Shown piece after piece: positions 19,193 to 27,952 of a stretch of 64,000 bases of DNA. How positions within the stretch are numbered: position 1 is the first letter of the stretch; each line of letters starts with the position of its first letter. Source of the DNA: Butyrivibrio proteoclasticus B316 (GTDB taxonomy: Bacteria; Bacillota; Clostridia; Lachnospirales; Lachnospiraceae). Position numbers and translations under genes: made by a program. The notes beneath the pieces are model-generated. The model was given only the letters and a program-made list of their open reading frames with translations, was not told where the DNA came from and did no database searches. The stretch lies in assembly GCF_000145035.1 (NCBI RefSeq), contig NC_014387.1:2594001-2658000 (forward strand), in the 5' to 3' direction.

Positions 19193-20098
19193 TCAAGCAT
19201 TAATAGCTCTGATTTCTCCCTCATCCACGGAATAAAGATAAGCATTGTCGCTAAGATAGTCTTCACTGCTAATTACAGTTCTATTTACCTCTTTAACTAT
19301 ATTCACAAGTGTAAAAAGTGCCTTTTCTTCTTCCGGCATTTGCATAACAATTGCTTCATGCACAGATGAAGGCAGAACTACAAGATTACCTCCAACCTTC
19401 TCGGCCAGCTTCTCCATTACTCCCGGATAAAAAACTGCCGCTGCGCCAAACATACTCTTAGCATTAGAAACCACAAATATATTGTCAGGGAGAAACATGT
19501 ATTCCTCGCAGGAATTGCCCATATGTTCAAGCGTTTCTGACATTGTCCTGATCCTCGCAGGCAGAGCTTTCTCAGCATTCTCCCACACATTTTCCCATAG
19601 TTCGTCAAAAGACACTTCCCAACTGTTTAAGTGACTGTTTCTGATAGTAATACTTCCTTCTCCCATAAAACGGTTTGAAACAAGACAGATCGGCACAAGT
19701 GCTAAATCTGCCATTTTCCTGAAAGGAACATCTGTAAGATTATCTTTGTTCTTATCATAATTAGTCACCTTAAAAGTAAGATGCTCACAAACATTTGAAA
19801 AATCTGTAAAAAATCCGGCATCAAATTTCTCCTTTGGCATACTCTCCTTGTACAAATCTATAACGTTCATGGCAATATCTTGTACTTCCTTGCCATGAGT
19901 ATAGGATTCGTAATAACCATCAATATAAATAGTAGGAGCAACACTTTCTCCTTCCTTTCTGATAATAAGTGCGTGATATAACACGCCGTTATTCTTACTA
20001 ACCTCTTTGTACTCAATACTATACTCTGAACCTAAAAATAAACTAATTTTCTCAACTAATAATTTACCCAAATCCTCTATTTTCATACCCATACACAT
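19193..20098 (-). CDS. DUF5688 family protein
   Basis: This 301-residue soluble protein has no signal peptide. The N-terminal VSKNNGVLYHALIIRKEGE, PTIYIDGYYE and the central LVPICLVSNRFMGEGSITIRNSHLNSW match, as I recall, the DUF5688 family that is widespread and often multi-copy in Lachnospiraceae. Its function is not known. Three ATGs lie within five codons; the first follows AAAGGA closely and the others are also possible. It lies downstream of efp but is separated from it by a strong terminator, so it is probably transcribed independently. Confidence 0.7.
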   Translation of the reverse strand: MCMGMKIEDLGKLLVEKISLFLGSEYSIEYKEVSKNNGVLYHALIIRKEGESVAPTIYIDGYYESYTHGKEVQDIAMNVIDLYKESMPKEKFDAGFFTDFSNVCEHLTFKVTNYDKNKDNLTDVPFRKMADLALVPICLVSNRFMGEGSITIRNSHLNSWEVSFDELWENVWENAEKALPARIRTMSETLEHMGNSCEEYMFLPDNIFVVSNAKSMFGAAAVFYPGVMEKLAEKVGGNLVVLPSSVHEAIVMQMPEEEKALFTLVNIVKEVNRTVISSEDYLSDNAYLYSVDEGEIRAINA

Positions 20099-20130
20099 AT
20101 TTCCTTTAATTTTTTATTTTTCTTGTGCAA

Positions 20131-20181
20131 CAAAAAAGGCAATAGATAATCTTTTTCAAAAATAAGATTCTCTATTGCCTT
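20131..20181 (-). terminator. Strong rho-independent terminator of efp
   Basis: An 18-base stem (20136-20153 with 20164-20181, one mismatch) is followed on the minus strand by TTTTTTG. It lies 60 bases past the efp stop. Confidence 0.92.
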
Positions 20182-20241
20182 ACTAAGTTTTCTATAAAAA
20201 TTATGACTAAATATACGTGTCAGATATGGTTACGTAGTCAA

Positions 20242-20799
20242 TTAAACTCTTGAAAGATACTCACCTGTTCTAGTATCAATCTTGATAACATCTCCTTCGT
20301 TAACGAAGAGAGGAACTGATACATTAGCACCAGTCTCAACTGTTGCAGGCTTAGTAGCGCCTGTAGCTGTGTCGCCCTTGAATCCAGGCTCAGTCTCTGT
20401 AATTGCAAGTTCAACGAACATAGGTGGCTCAACTGCAAATACGTTACCGTTGTAAGACATTACCTTACATACCTCGTTCTCCTTGACAAACTTGAGAGAA
20501 TCGCCGATCTGATCTGATGTAAGACCGATCTGCTCATAAGTCTCTGAATCCATAAAGTTGTAAATATCTCCATCCTGATAGAGATACTGCATATCCTTCT
20601 TATCAATACGAGCTGCTGGGAACTTCTCAGTAGGACGGAATGTTGTCTCCTTAACACCGCCATTGATGATATCCTTGAGCTTAGTTCTTACGAAAGCAGC
20701 GCCCTTACCAGGCTTAACATGCTGAAATTCAATAATCTGACATACGTTTCCATCGATTTCGATGGTTACACCATTTCTGAAATCACTTGCAGAAATCAT
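20242..20799 (-). CDS. efp: Translation elongation factor P
   Basis: The 185-residue length and three-domain layout are those of bacterial EF-P, which enters the ribosomal E site and relieves stalling at polyproline. The start [16 protein letters not shown] and the loop [14 protein letters not shown] are typical; Lys32 in that loop is the usual modification site. Domain III ends with [18 protein letters not shown] sequence ([15 protein letters not shown]). An AGGAGG site precedes the ATG. A candidate promoter about 220 bases upstream implies a long leader. Confidence 0.97.
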   Translation of the reverse strand: MISASDFRNGVTIEIDGNVCQIIEFQHVKPGKGAAFVRTKLKDIINGGVKETTFRPTEKFPAARIDKKDMQYLYQDGDIYNFMDSETYEQIGLTSDQIGDSLKFVKENEVCKVMSYNGNVFAVEPPMFVELAITETEPGFKGDTATGATKPATVETGANVSVPLFVNEGDVIKIDTRTGEYLSRV

Positions 20800-21073
20800 A
20801 AAAAATCCTCCTAAATTACTTCACATCAAACAACTGTTATATTTTAAACTATCACTTTCGATTTTTCAACTATTTTTTTTACTGTTATAAGGAACGAAAA
20901 CACATTTTAAAATTTATATTGCATACTATTTAATTTTGTGATATATTTCCTTGCTGCTTGAACAGCCATTCGCAAATACGTCTTATCACGTATCTACTAT
21001 AGCACGATTCAAGTCATAAAAATAATTAAATCTTTATGACACTTATCTGTCAAAGAAAGGAAGTGATATAAAA
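20800..21073 (-). other. efp upstream region, no gene seen
   Basis: This AT-rich stretch holds the efp ribosome site, the candidate promoter near its right end and no convincing reading frame or structured RNA. If the promoter at 21025-21053 is used, most of it is a leader of about 220 bases. Confidence 0.5.
21025..21053 (-). promoter_or_regulatory. Candidate sigma-A promoter of efp
   Basis: On the minus strand TTGACA (21048-21053) is followed after 17 bases by TTTAAT (21025-21030). This matches the -35 box exactly and the -10 box in part. Confidence 0.5.
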
Positions 21074-21105
21074 ACAACCACCGGCCAATCTCAGCCGGTG
21101 GTTGT
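21074..21105 (-). terminator. Rho-independent terminator of the YhfC-type gene
   Basis: A perfect 12-base stem (ACAACCACCGGC/GCCGGTGGTTGT) with an eight-base loop is followed by TTTTAT on the minus strand, 25 bases past the gene's stop. Confidence 0.9.
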
Positions 21106-21129
21106 CTTCATTTATTTCTATTATTCTAA

Positions 21130-21924
21130 TTATTTTGTCTCTTTTTTCCATATGATCCTTGCCACAAATACAAATACGGCCACTAATATAGCAACAACTG
21201 CTTCAGCTAAATATTCAGCACCATTAATACCTGACCTTGCAACCAGGACTGTAACAGCATCAAGTAGTGCATGCATTAGAATTGCAAGAAGGAAAAGAAC
21301 TATCTTATTATTCTTTACGGCAAACCAGACTATAGCTGAAAAGACTATATGTGATATCATGGCCAGAATTCTCTCGATTATTCCGATAAGAAACAGCCAC
21401 GAAGCCGCAGTAGTCAGAGAATCAAGCTGCATTCTAAGAGTTTCTGCAGCTTCTGCCGGCATATTGGTCAATAGCTGAACTGAAGCACCTGAATTGATCA
21501 TGATAGAAATCACGATATTATTTATCATGGTATATCCAAGAATGGCAATTGCCTCAAAGCCGCCATGTCCCGCTCCATACATAAGTGAGTTTACATCTTT
21601 TTCTCTATAGCGCTTCATTATAGTCTTGAAGGCTAATAATCTACCTGTTTCCTCAAATAATCCGGCTGCAATCCCGCCATATACTGCATATATCAAAATA
21701 TTATTTTGAATACTGTTTCCTATTGGTGACAGTAAAACGATCTGATGAAATATCTGCTCAAGAACAAGGGCAAAAATAAAAAACACTGCACATCCAATAA
21801 AGAAAGGAAGTATCTCTGCACCCTTTTTGCGAAAATAAAGAAGTAGTCCTATCGGAATTATAAAAGATAAAATCCCTGATATCCCCATGAATACAATTGA
21901 TAATATCGGCACTGTTCCAGTCAT
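21130..21924 (-). CDS. YhfC-family intramembrane protease-like protein
   Basis: The 264-residue protein has about seven hydrophobic helices. The second half of the membrane core contains GLFEETGRLLAF followed by YGAGHGGFEAIAILG. These are the paired Glu residues and His of the YhfC/glutamic intramembrane-protease group, related to CAAX-type proteases. DALLDAVT-like sequence (MHALLDAVTVL) near the end supplies another conserved His/Asp. Substrate unknown. It begins 22 bases after the unknown gene ending at 21947 and is probably co-transcribed with it. Confidence 0.8.
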   Translation of the reverse strand: MTGTVPILSIVFMGISGILSFIIPIGLLLYFRKKGAEILPFFIGCAVFFIFALVLEQIFHQIVLLSPIGNSIQNNILIYAVYGGIAAGLFEETGRLLAFKTIMKRYREKDVNSLMYGAGHGGFEAIAILGYTMINNIVISIMINSGASVQLLTNMPAEAAETLRMQLDSLTTAASWLFLIGIIERILAMISHIVFSAIVWFAVKNNKIVLFLLAILMHALLDAVTVLVARSGINGAEYLAEAVVAILVAVFVFVARIIWKKETK

Positions 21925-21946
21925 AAAATCTCCCCAAAAGCATTAT

Positions 21947-22732
21947 TCACAATTTAAAATCCCCAAAGACGCTTGTATTCGACGTACCATTTTTATATGA
22001 AGCAATCCTTGATGCATTATAGTTATTGTACTCGCTTATCTCATCACTTCTATCGTGATTTGCTATACTCCTTATAATATCCCCCTTTATATCCAGATTT
22101 GCAACGCTTTTATTTACTTCTCCGGTTATATCCCTATTGGCAATCCTTGCCTGTATCTGTTCTGCAAGGTTATCCATCCCTGCAAAAGCTCCCTTTATCT
22201 CATCTTCAAGATTAAGATTTCTGCTATGCGCAGCACTAACTTCCTTGAAAGCCTGATCTACATCAGATGAGCCTGAAGTATTCTGATTCTCTGAAGCTTT
22301 TACCTCAGAAGCAGCCTTATCAAGTGATTCTTTTGCCTCAGAATCCGTAAGTCCCGCTTTCAGAAGTTCACTAAGTACACCAAGTTCTCCAAGTGTCCCT
22401 AATTGATTAAGTGAGCTGATATTTCCAAGACTGCTAAGATCGCTGAGAGAGCCAAGAGCATCTAATGCTGAGTTATCATCTTTTGAACCATTCATGCCAT
22501 AAAGAGACATGCTATCTGATACTTTCATGGCATCAATAATAGCCTGTCTCGACTCTGTATCAAGTTTACTTGCATCAATGTTGTTTAATGCACCGTTTAA
22601 GTACTTTGGGAAAATACCGGAGATACCCGGCAGATCAGAGCCTGTGCCCTCCGACGTAAGCTTGTTTACATCTGAAATTGAATATAAATACTTATTTACC
22701 GCAGTTGCGATCTTAGATACATCAAAAGCCAT
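21947..22732 (-). CDS. Hypothetical Ser/Leu/Asp-rich protein
   Basis: I do not recognise this 261-residue protein. It has no signal peptide or membrane segment. Its centre is rich in short turns (ALGSLSDLSSLGNISSLNQLGTLGELG), and the C-terminal third repeats an IA/VN-x-D-I motif (ARIANRDITGEVNKSVANLDIKG, RSIANHDRSDEI) suggestive of helical or solenoid packing. It is followed after 22 bases by the YhfC-like protease gene, so a partner or substrate relationship is possible. GGGGGATGGGGA precedes the ATG. Confidence 0.6.
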   Translation of the reverse strand: MAFDVSKIATAVNKYLYSISDVNKLTSEGTGSDLPGISGIFPKYLNGALNNIDASKLDTESRQAIIDAMKVSDSMSLYGMNGSKDDNSALDALGSLSDLSSLGNISSLNQLGTLGELGVLSELLKAGLTDSEAKESLDKAASEVKASENQNTSGSSDVDQAFKEVSAAHSRNLNLEDEIKGAFAGMDNLAEQIQARIANRDITGEVNKSVANLDIKGDIIRSIANHDRSDEISEYNNYNASRIASYKNGTSNTSVFGDFKL

Positions 22733-22790
22733 TCCCCATCCCCCATGTGTAATGCTATAGGATGCCGTATTTCTGATGAAATTCGGTATC

Positions 22791-24587
22791 CTATAACTCT
22801 TCGATGTCTGTATATGCCCATTTTTTTTCTAAGGCAATTCTCTCTTCACTGCTCTCCCATTTAGGAATCGGTATTCCTATATTAAGTCTGTCAAAGATTG
22901 TATCCAGGCCTTCCGGTCTGTGATACAAAAAGCCCTGAGCAAGCTCGCACCCTATGTCTTTTAGGAACTCTTTTTGCTCTTCCGTCTCCATGCCCTCACA
23001 AAGAGTGTGGATCCCAAGCTTATGCGCAACATTGACCATGGCCTTTAATACCACTCTGTTGGCGCCATCATGTCTGTCAAGATTCATCAAAAGATCCATA
23101 TCAAACTTGATAAGATCTATATCAAAACTACTAAAGACATTAAGAGAAGAATAACCACTTCCAAAATCATCAACCCAGAGTTTATAGCCACTTTCCCTTA
23201 TTCGCTGCAACTGATGATGAAATTCCTCGGTGGCAGTAGCCATATCCTGCTCAGTTATTTCTATAATAAAGTAGCTGCGATCAATACCATATTGTTCCAG
23301 CTGATATTTATCAAATAGCCTGTTTATCTCACTTACTACATCTACGTAATCAAAATCCTGCCTCGAAAAGTTTATAGAAACAGGCAAAAGCGGAAGGCCT
23401 GCTTCAAAGCGAGGCTTAACCTCACTGCAGACTCTTTCAAACATATATAGGTCAAGCTCATGCATGAGATGGTATTTCTCAAGTGCAGGCAAAAAGTCAG
23501 CGGGATCGATAATTCCATCCTGAGGGTCATCCCATCTGGCCAAAGCTTCAAATCCAGCTCCGCTATCATTTTCAAGCCTTAGAAAACATTGATAATATAC
23601 CTTTATCCAGCCACGGTTCATGGCCTTATAGAAATTCTCAATTATATAGCGCTGGTAGTTATATAGTCTGTCATCCTCTGATGTATAAAACCTGTAGCTA
23701 ATGTTTAGATCAGCCCCAAGAAGCTTGTTGGCTCTTTTGGCATGATCAAGTGCTGTTGCTGTATTAATATCCCTCTTGCATACATAAATGCCAGCATGAA
23801 TACCTGTGGTTGTACCATAAGCTTCCATCTTAATTCTAGCATTTATCTTTGCTATTTTGTTAATTATATCTTTTTTACCCGTATATTTACATAGAACTAT
23901 GAAATGATCATCGGCTCCTCTGACAACAAGTCCATGCTCAAACTCATTAGAAATAACATTGGCCACAAGCTTAAGCAAGTCATCTCCTCTGTCAAAGCCA
24001 TACCTGTTGTTATATGACTGCATCGAATCCACGTCAAAATAGATAACTGCTGGGACGCTTTTATTTGTAAAATACTCCTTGGCCCTATCTCTACCATATT
24101 TATTCAGATAATTGATATTTGGAAGACTGGTAAGAGCATCAGTATAGAAATCATCCTTCTGGTACAGCTGATAGTCACGCGCTATTTTTCCTACAACGTC
24201 TTCATAATGTTGCATATCGGAATAGGCAATAACAGCCATTTCACTGCCATCCGGCATAGTCTGCCAGTAGCCCACGGCATGAAGCATATGATATCCATCA
24301 TCACGCCTTGCCCTGAAGGTAATATCATAGTCCAGATGCTTGGTAACAAAATCATCACTTATCGCTTTAAGCTTGGAAGCTTCATCGGGATGAACCTTTT
24401 CAAAAAGACTTCCATTAATATTGCCCTCAAATTCCGAACCTAACATCTCGCGGGTAATACAATGAAATTTTAGAAATCCATCAGAAACCAAAATGGGCAC
24501 AATTTCCCCATCCTTTATTCCCATGAATATAATAGGAATAGCCAAAGCTTCATATGCTTTTCTCAGATCATCCGAAAATACATACAT
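22791..24587 (-). CDS. PAS-GGDEF-EAL protein, probable cyclic-di-GMP phosphodiesterase
   Basis: The 598-residue soluble protein has an N-terminal PAS-like domain (about 1-125, MGIKDGEIVPILVSDGF), a GGDEF-fold domain (about 145-310) and an EAL domain (about 320-575). The GGDEF signature is degenerate (RGADDHF), so cyclase activity is unlikely, although such domains can bind GTP allosterically. The EAL domain keeps EAL at 347-349, the NFSRQDF, EITE and DDFGSGYSSL motifs and the EGMETEEQ loop, so phosphodiesterase activity is expected. It is a stand-alone gene with a good TAGGAG ribosome site. Confidence 0.92.
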   Translation of the reverse strand: MYVFSDDLRKAYEALAIPIIFMGIKDGEIVPILVSDGFLKFHCITREMLGSEFEGNINGSLFEKVHPDEASKLKAISDDFVTKHLDYDITFRARRDDGYHMLHAVGYWQTMPDGSEMAVIAYSDMQHYEDVVGKIARDYQLYQKDDFYTDALTSLPNINYLNKYGRDRAKEYFTNKSVPAVIYFDVDSMQSYNNRYGFDRGDDLLKLVANVISNEFEHGLVVRGADDHFIVLCKYTGKKDIINKIAKINARIKMEAYGTTTGIHAGIYVCKRDINTATALDHAKRANKLLGADLNISYRFYTSEDDRLYNYQRYIIENFYKAMNRGWIKVYYQCFLRLENDSGAGFEALARWDDPQDGIIDPADFLPALEKYHLMHELDLYMFERVCSEVKPRFEAGLPLLPVSINFSRQDFDYVDVVSEINRLFDKYQLEQYGIDRSYFIIEITEQDMATATEEFHHQLQRIRESGYKLWVDDFGSGYSSLNVFSSFDIDLIKFDMDLLMNLDRHDGANRVVLKAMVNVAHKLGIHTLCEGMETEEQKEFLKDIGCELAQGFLYHRPEGLDTIFDRLNIGIPIPKWESSEERIALEKKWAYTDIEEL

Positions 24588-24674
24588 TTCATCGCTCCTA
24601 AGTAACGGTATTCCATCACTATTATATATTATATACCATTTATCGCGATGACAGCTTTGGCTATTTTATTATAT

Positions 24675-25484
24675 TTATATTAAATTATTCTTATACATCG
24701 GCATAAGTCTGAGCTTATGAAGATTTATAGCATGAAGATGGTCTATTTTCTTTTTCTTATCCTCATCCTCAAGTACGCCTGTAAATATGTACCTATCCAG
24801 CTCATCGTAGGTAAATCCAAGCTTGTCTTCATCCGACATGCCTGAAAGTCCATCCGATGGTGTCTTGTGGATAAGTTCTGCAGGAAGTCCAAGCGCATCT
24901 CCAATCAGCCTCATCTCTGTTACTGTAAAATCGGAACATGGACTGAAATCGCCCGCAGCGTCTCCGTATTTGGTTGAATATCCAACATAATCCTCAGATC
25001 TGTTGCAGGTATTTGCAACTCTTCCTCCGTTTGGAAGGGACTGAGCTATTGCATATAGAGTTGCCATGCGGATCCTGGGCGGGGTGTTGATCATTGAATC
25101 CTTGGACAGTGCATTTTTAGAGTCCTCACCGGTCTTCTCATCTTCACTGGAGAATGGGTCTGTAACCTTGGCATTTCCAATAGCCTCGTACAGCCCTGCA
25201 ACTGCAGGATGAATGTTAACAACATAATTTTTAATTCCCAGAAGTTCTACCACCTTTTTGGAGTCATCTATATCCTTCTGCTCTCCGTCAGGCATTAAGA
25301 CTCCTACAACTCTCTCTTTTCCCAAAGCTCTTGTCAAAAGAGCTGCAACTATAGTAGAGTCCTTTCCACCTGAAATTCCAACAACTGCACTGGCTTTTGG
25401 TCCGTTCTCATCAAACCACTCTCTTATCCAGGCTGTAATCTCCTCTATCTTCCTGGCTGCATCAAAATTCTGTAAATAATCCAT
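24675..25484 (-). CDS. nadE: Ammonia-dependent NAD synthetase
   Basis: The enzyme amidates nicotinate adenine dinucleotide to NAD, the last step of the pathway encoded here. The ATP pyrophosphatase P-loop SGGKDS is at residues 38-43, and the product-side segments RMATLYAIAQ and GDFSPCSDFTVTEM are typical. Length (269 residues) fits the NH3-dependent form, and no glutaminase domain is present. The ATG at 25484 is chosen because GAGGTG lies six bases before it; the longer in-frame start at 25505 lacks a ribosome site. It is the last gene of the NAD salvage operon. Confidence 0.95.
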   Translation of the reverse strand: MDYLQNFDAARKIEEITAWIREWFDENGPKASAVVGISGGKDSTIVAALLTRALGKERVVGVLMPDGEQKDIDDSKKVVELLGIKNYVVNIHPAVAGLYEAIGNAKVTDPFSSEDEKTGEDSKNALSKDSMINTPPRIRMATLYAIAQSLPNGGRVANTCNRSEDYVGYSTKYGDAAGDFSPCSDFTVTEMRLIGDALGLPAELIHKTPSDGLSGMSDEDKLGFTYDELDRYIFTGVLEDEDKKKKIDHLHAINLHKLRLMPMYKNNLI

Positions 25485-25567
25485 AGCCATCACCTCTTTG
25501 TTCATAGCATATTACTGTCATTTGGCAACATACGCTTCTGCGTTAACTTACCTTTTTTTAGAAAAAA

Positions 25568-26776
25568 TCAGATTTTGGTCTCGTGAGTAAGTCTCCAGTC
25601 GATACATCTCTGCAGATAGTCAACATATTCAGGATTCTTGCACATTCCCTTGCCCTTAACATCAGAAATCTTGGCTACGTCCTGTCCATTACATCTTGTT
25701 GTCTTCATTACGATATTAAGTGGTTCAACATCTGTGTCATTTGAAATGTAAGTACCTATTCCAAAGCCAACTCTGGCTTTTCCGTTAAAATGTCTAAAGA
25801 GCTTGTCTGCTCTCTCAAAATCAAGACTGTCACTAAAGAGAAGTGTCTTGGTCTTAGGATCGATTCCAAGGCCCTCATAGTGTCTTATCATCTTCTCACC
25901 CCATTCAACAGGATCTCCTGAGTCATGGCGAACACCGCTAAAGAGTGTGGCATATGTGAGCTGGAAGTCCTTGAGGAAGCAATCTGTAGTGATGGTATCT
26001 GTAAGTGCTGTTCCGTTTAAGATTCCATACTCCTTAACCCATGCGTCAAGGGCATACCAGTTAGAATAAGCCGGATTGTGTTTGTGATTGCCCTGGCCTG
26101 AGCACATGATCCACTCGTGAGCCATTGTTCCAACCGGAGTTACGTTGTACTTCTTGGCAAGGTAAACGTTAGATGTTCCAAGGAATTTGGAATCCTTTAA
26201 ATCTGCCTCAGCAAGAGTCTTGACTGCAAGGTCCTGAGCCTCAGCTGAGAGTCTTCTGCGAAGTCCAAACTCACTGAAAACTGCAAGCTTGTAGGTTCCG
26301 TCTTTTACCTTCTCGACCTTCTGAGCAAGTCTTTTCTTGAAGCTCTCAAAGAGTTCATCATAGTTATACTGCATTCTGAAATATACTTCATTGACAATTG
26401 CAAGTGTCGGGATCTCGTACATTGAAGTATTGAGCCAAGTACCCTTTGTTTCAATATTAAGACCGCACTCAGCGTTGTCATCAATCGTAAAGTCATCAAA
26501 TCTAGCCTGCCAGAGTCTCAGGAAATCTACGTAAGAGCCCTTGATCCAGACAATATTTTCAAGATATTCAAGTTCCTCTTCTGTAAATCTAAGCTCGCAA
26601 TAAGCCTTGATCTGTCTCTTGATTTCTTCAACCATCTCTTTAGTAAAGTGTACATCCTTGTTTCTGCACTTAAATGTCCAGGTTGTCTTATAGTCGCTGA
26701 ACTGATGGTAGATTGCCTGTCCCATAGAAAATTTATAAGCGTCTGTTTCAAGAAGTGATGTAATAATACGTTCCAT
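25568..26776 (-). CDS. pncB: Nicotinate phosphoribosyltransferase
   Basis: The 402-residue enzyme converts nicotinate and PRPP to nicotinate mononucleotide. Recognisable are the start SLLETDAYKFSMGQAIYHQF, the GTMAHEW segment with the active-site His, FSGVRHDSGDP (PRPP/phosphate site) and LLFSDSLDFERADKL. The ATG at 26776 is preferred over one at 26797, since GGGG lies 11 bases upstream within the extension. It follows the adenylyltransferase gene by 81 bases and feeds it with product. This is the PncB1-like branch common in anaerobic Firmicutes and Bacteroides. Confidence 0.95.
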   Translation of the reverse strand: MERIITSLLETDAYKFSMGQAIYHQFSDYKTTWTFKCRNKDVHFTKEMVEEIKRQIKAYCELRFTEEELEYLENIVWIKGSYVDFLRLWQARFDDFTIDDNAECGLNIETKGTWLNTSMYEIPTLAIVNEVYFRMQYNYDELFESFKKRLAQKVEKVKDGTYKLAVFSEFGLRRRLSAEAQDLAVKTLAEADLKDSKFLGTSNVYLAKKYNVTPVGTMAHEWIMCSGQGNHKHNPAYSNWYALDAWVKEYGILNGTALTDTITTDCFLKDFQLTYATLFSGVRHDSGDPVEWGEKMIRHYEGLGIDPKTKTLLFSDSLDFERADKLFRHFNGKARVGFGIGTYISNDTDVEPLNIVMKTTRCNGQDVAKISDVKGKGMCKNPEYVDYLQRCIDWRLTHETKI

Positions 26777-26857
26777 AATATATGTTCCCCTTTTCATTAT
26801 TAGTATTCTCTGTTCGTAATCTATATTGGCGGATCGTAGCTATCTTTAATATGATCG

Positions 26858-27373
26858 TTATTTCCGAAGTTCTCTTATATACCCGGCAAAAGAGCTGACT
26901 ATTTTATCAAGGTTTCCTTCAAGATCACTGCGGATCATTGTGCCGCTTACAGGTCTGTTTCTCTGGCACAGATGAACTCTTATGTGCTGAGGGGTTGATG
27001 TTATAAGCTCTGCGTAATCTGCCTCTGATGTGTAAAAACACAGTTCATCTCTTGCAGTTATTAGTTCTTTTTGGAAAAGATGGAGTAGTATCCTGTCCAC
27101 CCAGTAGTTCCAAATCTGCTGCTGATCCCAGTGCTCTTTGATCTTGGGATCTGTATCAACAAGCTTGGTTACAAAAACCTTCTCGTCATCAGTAAATTCT
27201 TTTGCCGCAAGCTCATATCTCTTATCAAGAGGAAATGTAGGATATCCTCGATCCCCCTCATGACCGCAGCAGATAACTATTACTTTATCCATTTCCTCTT
27301 TTGCTATATCAATCACGTCCATATGGCCTAAATGCATCGGCGCGAAAGTTCCAAAAACAAGGCCTGTTCGCAT
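26858..27373 (-). CDS. Nicotinate/nicotinamide mononucleotide adenylyltransferase (NadR/NadM-like)
   Basis: The protein is about 171 residues with a nucleotidyltransferase fold: GTFAPMHLGHMDVI carries the HxGH motif, and VSGTMIRSD is the family's ISGTxIR motif. It should join nicotinate mononucleotide or NMN to AMP from ATP, between PncB and NadE in this operon. It looks closer to the NadR adenylyltransferase domain than to NadD, without the kinase domain of NadR. The ATG at 27373 is chosen because GGAGG is eight bases upstream; an earlier ATG at 27388 is possible. Confidence 0.85.
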   Translation of the reverse strand: MRTGLVFGTFAPMHLGHMDVIDIAKEEMDKVIVICCGHEGDRGYPTFPLDKRYELAAKEFTDDEKVFVTKLVDTDPKIKEHWDQQQIWNYWVDRILLHLFQKELITARDELCFYTSEADYAELITSTPQHIRVHLCQRNRPVSGTMIRSDLEGNLDKIVSSFAGYIRELRK

Positions 27374-27427
27374 CTCTTGTGCCTCCATGTTACCTTTTAA
27401 TAAAACCGGTACTGATAAATCCGGTGA

Positions 27428-27952
27428 TCAAGCAACCTTGACCTGACAACTCTTCATGGTTGCAAGGGCTGCATCGTGCGCAGCGGGTGTAACTCCTGCG
27501 CAGCACTTAGAATCAACAGATACAGGAACCTCAATGTTGTATGCCTTGATCATAAGAGCATTGCTGACAACACAGATATCAGTGCACACGCCGATGAGTT
27601 CAACCTCAAGCTGACCATTTCTCTTATCAGCCTCATCCCTGATAAAACTTGCAAGTTCAATGCTGCCAAAAGTAGGCTTATCAAAAATTTTCCTGCCCTG
27701 AGAAAGCTCTTTGAGCTCAGGGATTATCTCCCAGCCTTCTGTTCCCTCGTAGCAGTGAGGAACCGGAAGATTGTGGCCCTCCTGGGTCTCCATGTAATTC
27801 TCATGGTGTGTATCCCTTGTAAAAACTACTGTTCCGTCAAAATTCCTAACCTTGTCTACAACAGCAGGAACTATCTGCTGTGCCTCTGCACTCCCCAAAG
27901 AACCTGTAACAAAATCATTCTGCATGTCTACAACAACTAGTATTTTATCCAT
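27428..27952 (-). CDS. pncA: Nicotinamidase (isochorismatase-family hydrolase)
   Basis: This 174-residue cysteine hydrolase has the Asp-Lys-Cys triad in place: Asp9 (VVDMQNDF), Lys92 (FDKPTFG) and Cys127 (GVCTDICV). The metal-site region TRDTHHENY is also present. It should deamidate nicotinamide to nicotinate, the entry step of the salvage route encoded by its neighbours. Its start overlaps the end of the regulator gene by 16 bases, indicating translational coupling. Confidence 0.92.
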   Translation of the reverse strand: MDKILVVVDMQNDFVTGSLGSAEAQQIVPAVVDKVRNFDGTVVFTRDTHHENYMETQEGHNLPVPHCYEGTEGWEIIPELKELSQGRKIFDKPTFGSIELASFIRDEADKRNGQLEVELIGVCTDICVVSNALMIKAYNIEVPVSVDSKCCAGVTPAAHDAALATMKSCQVKVA

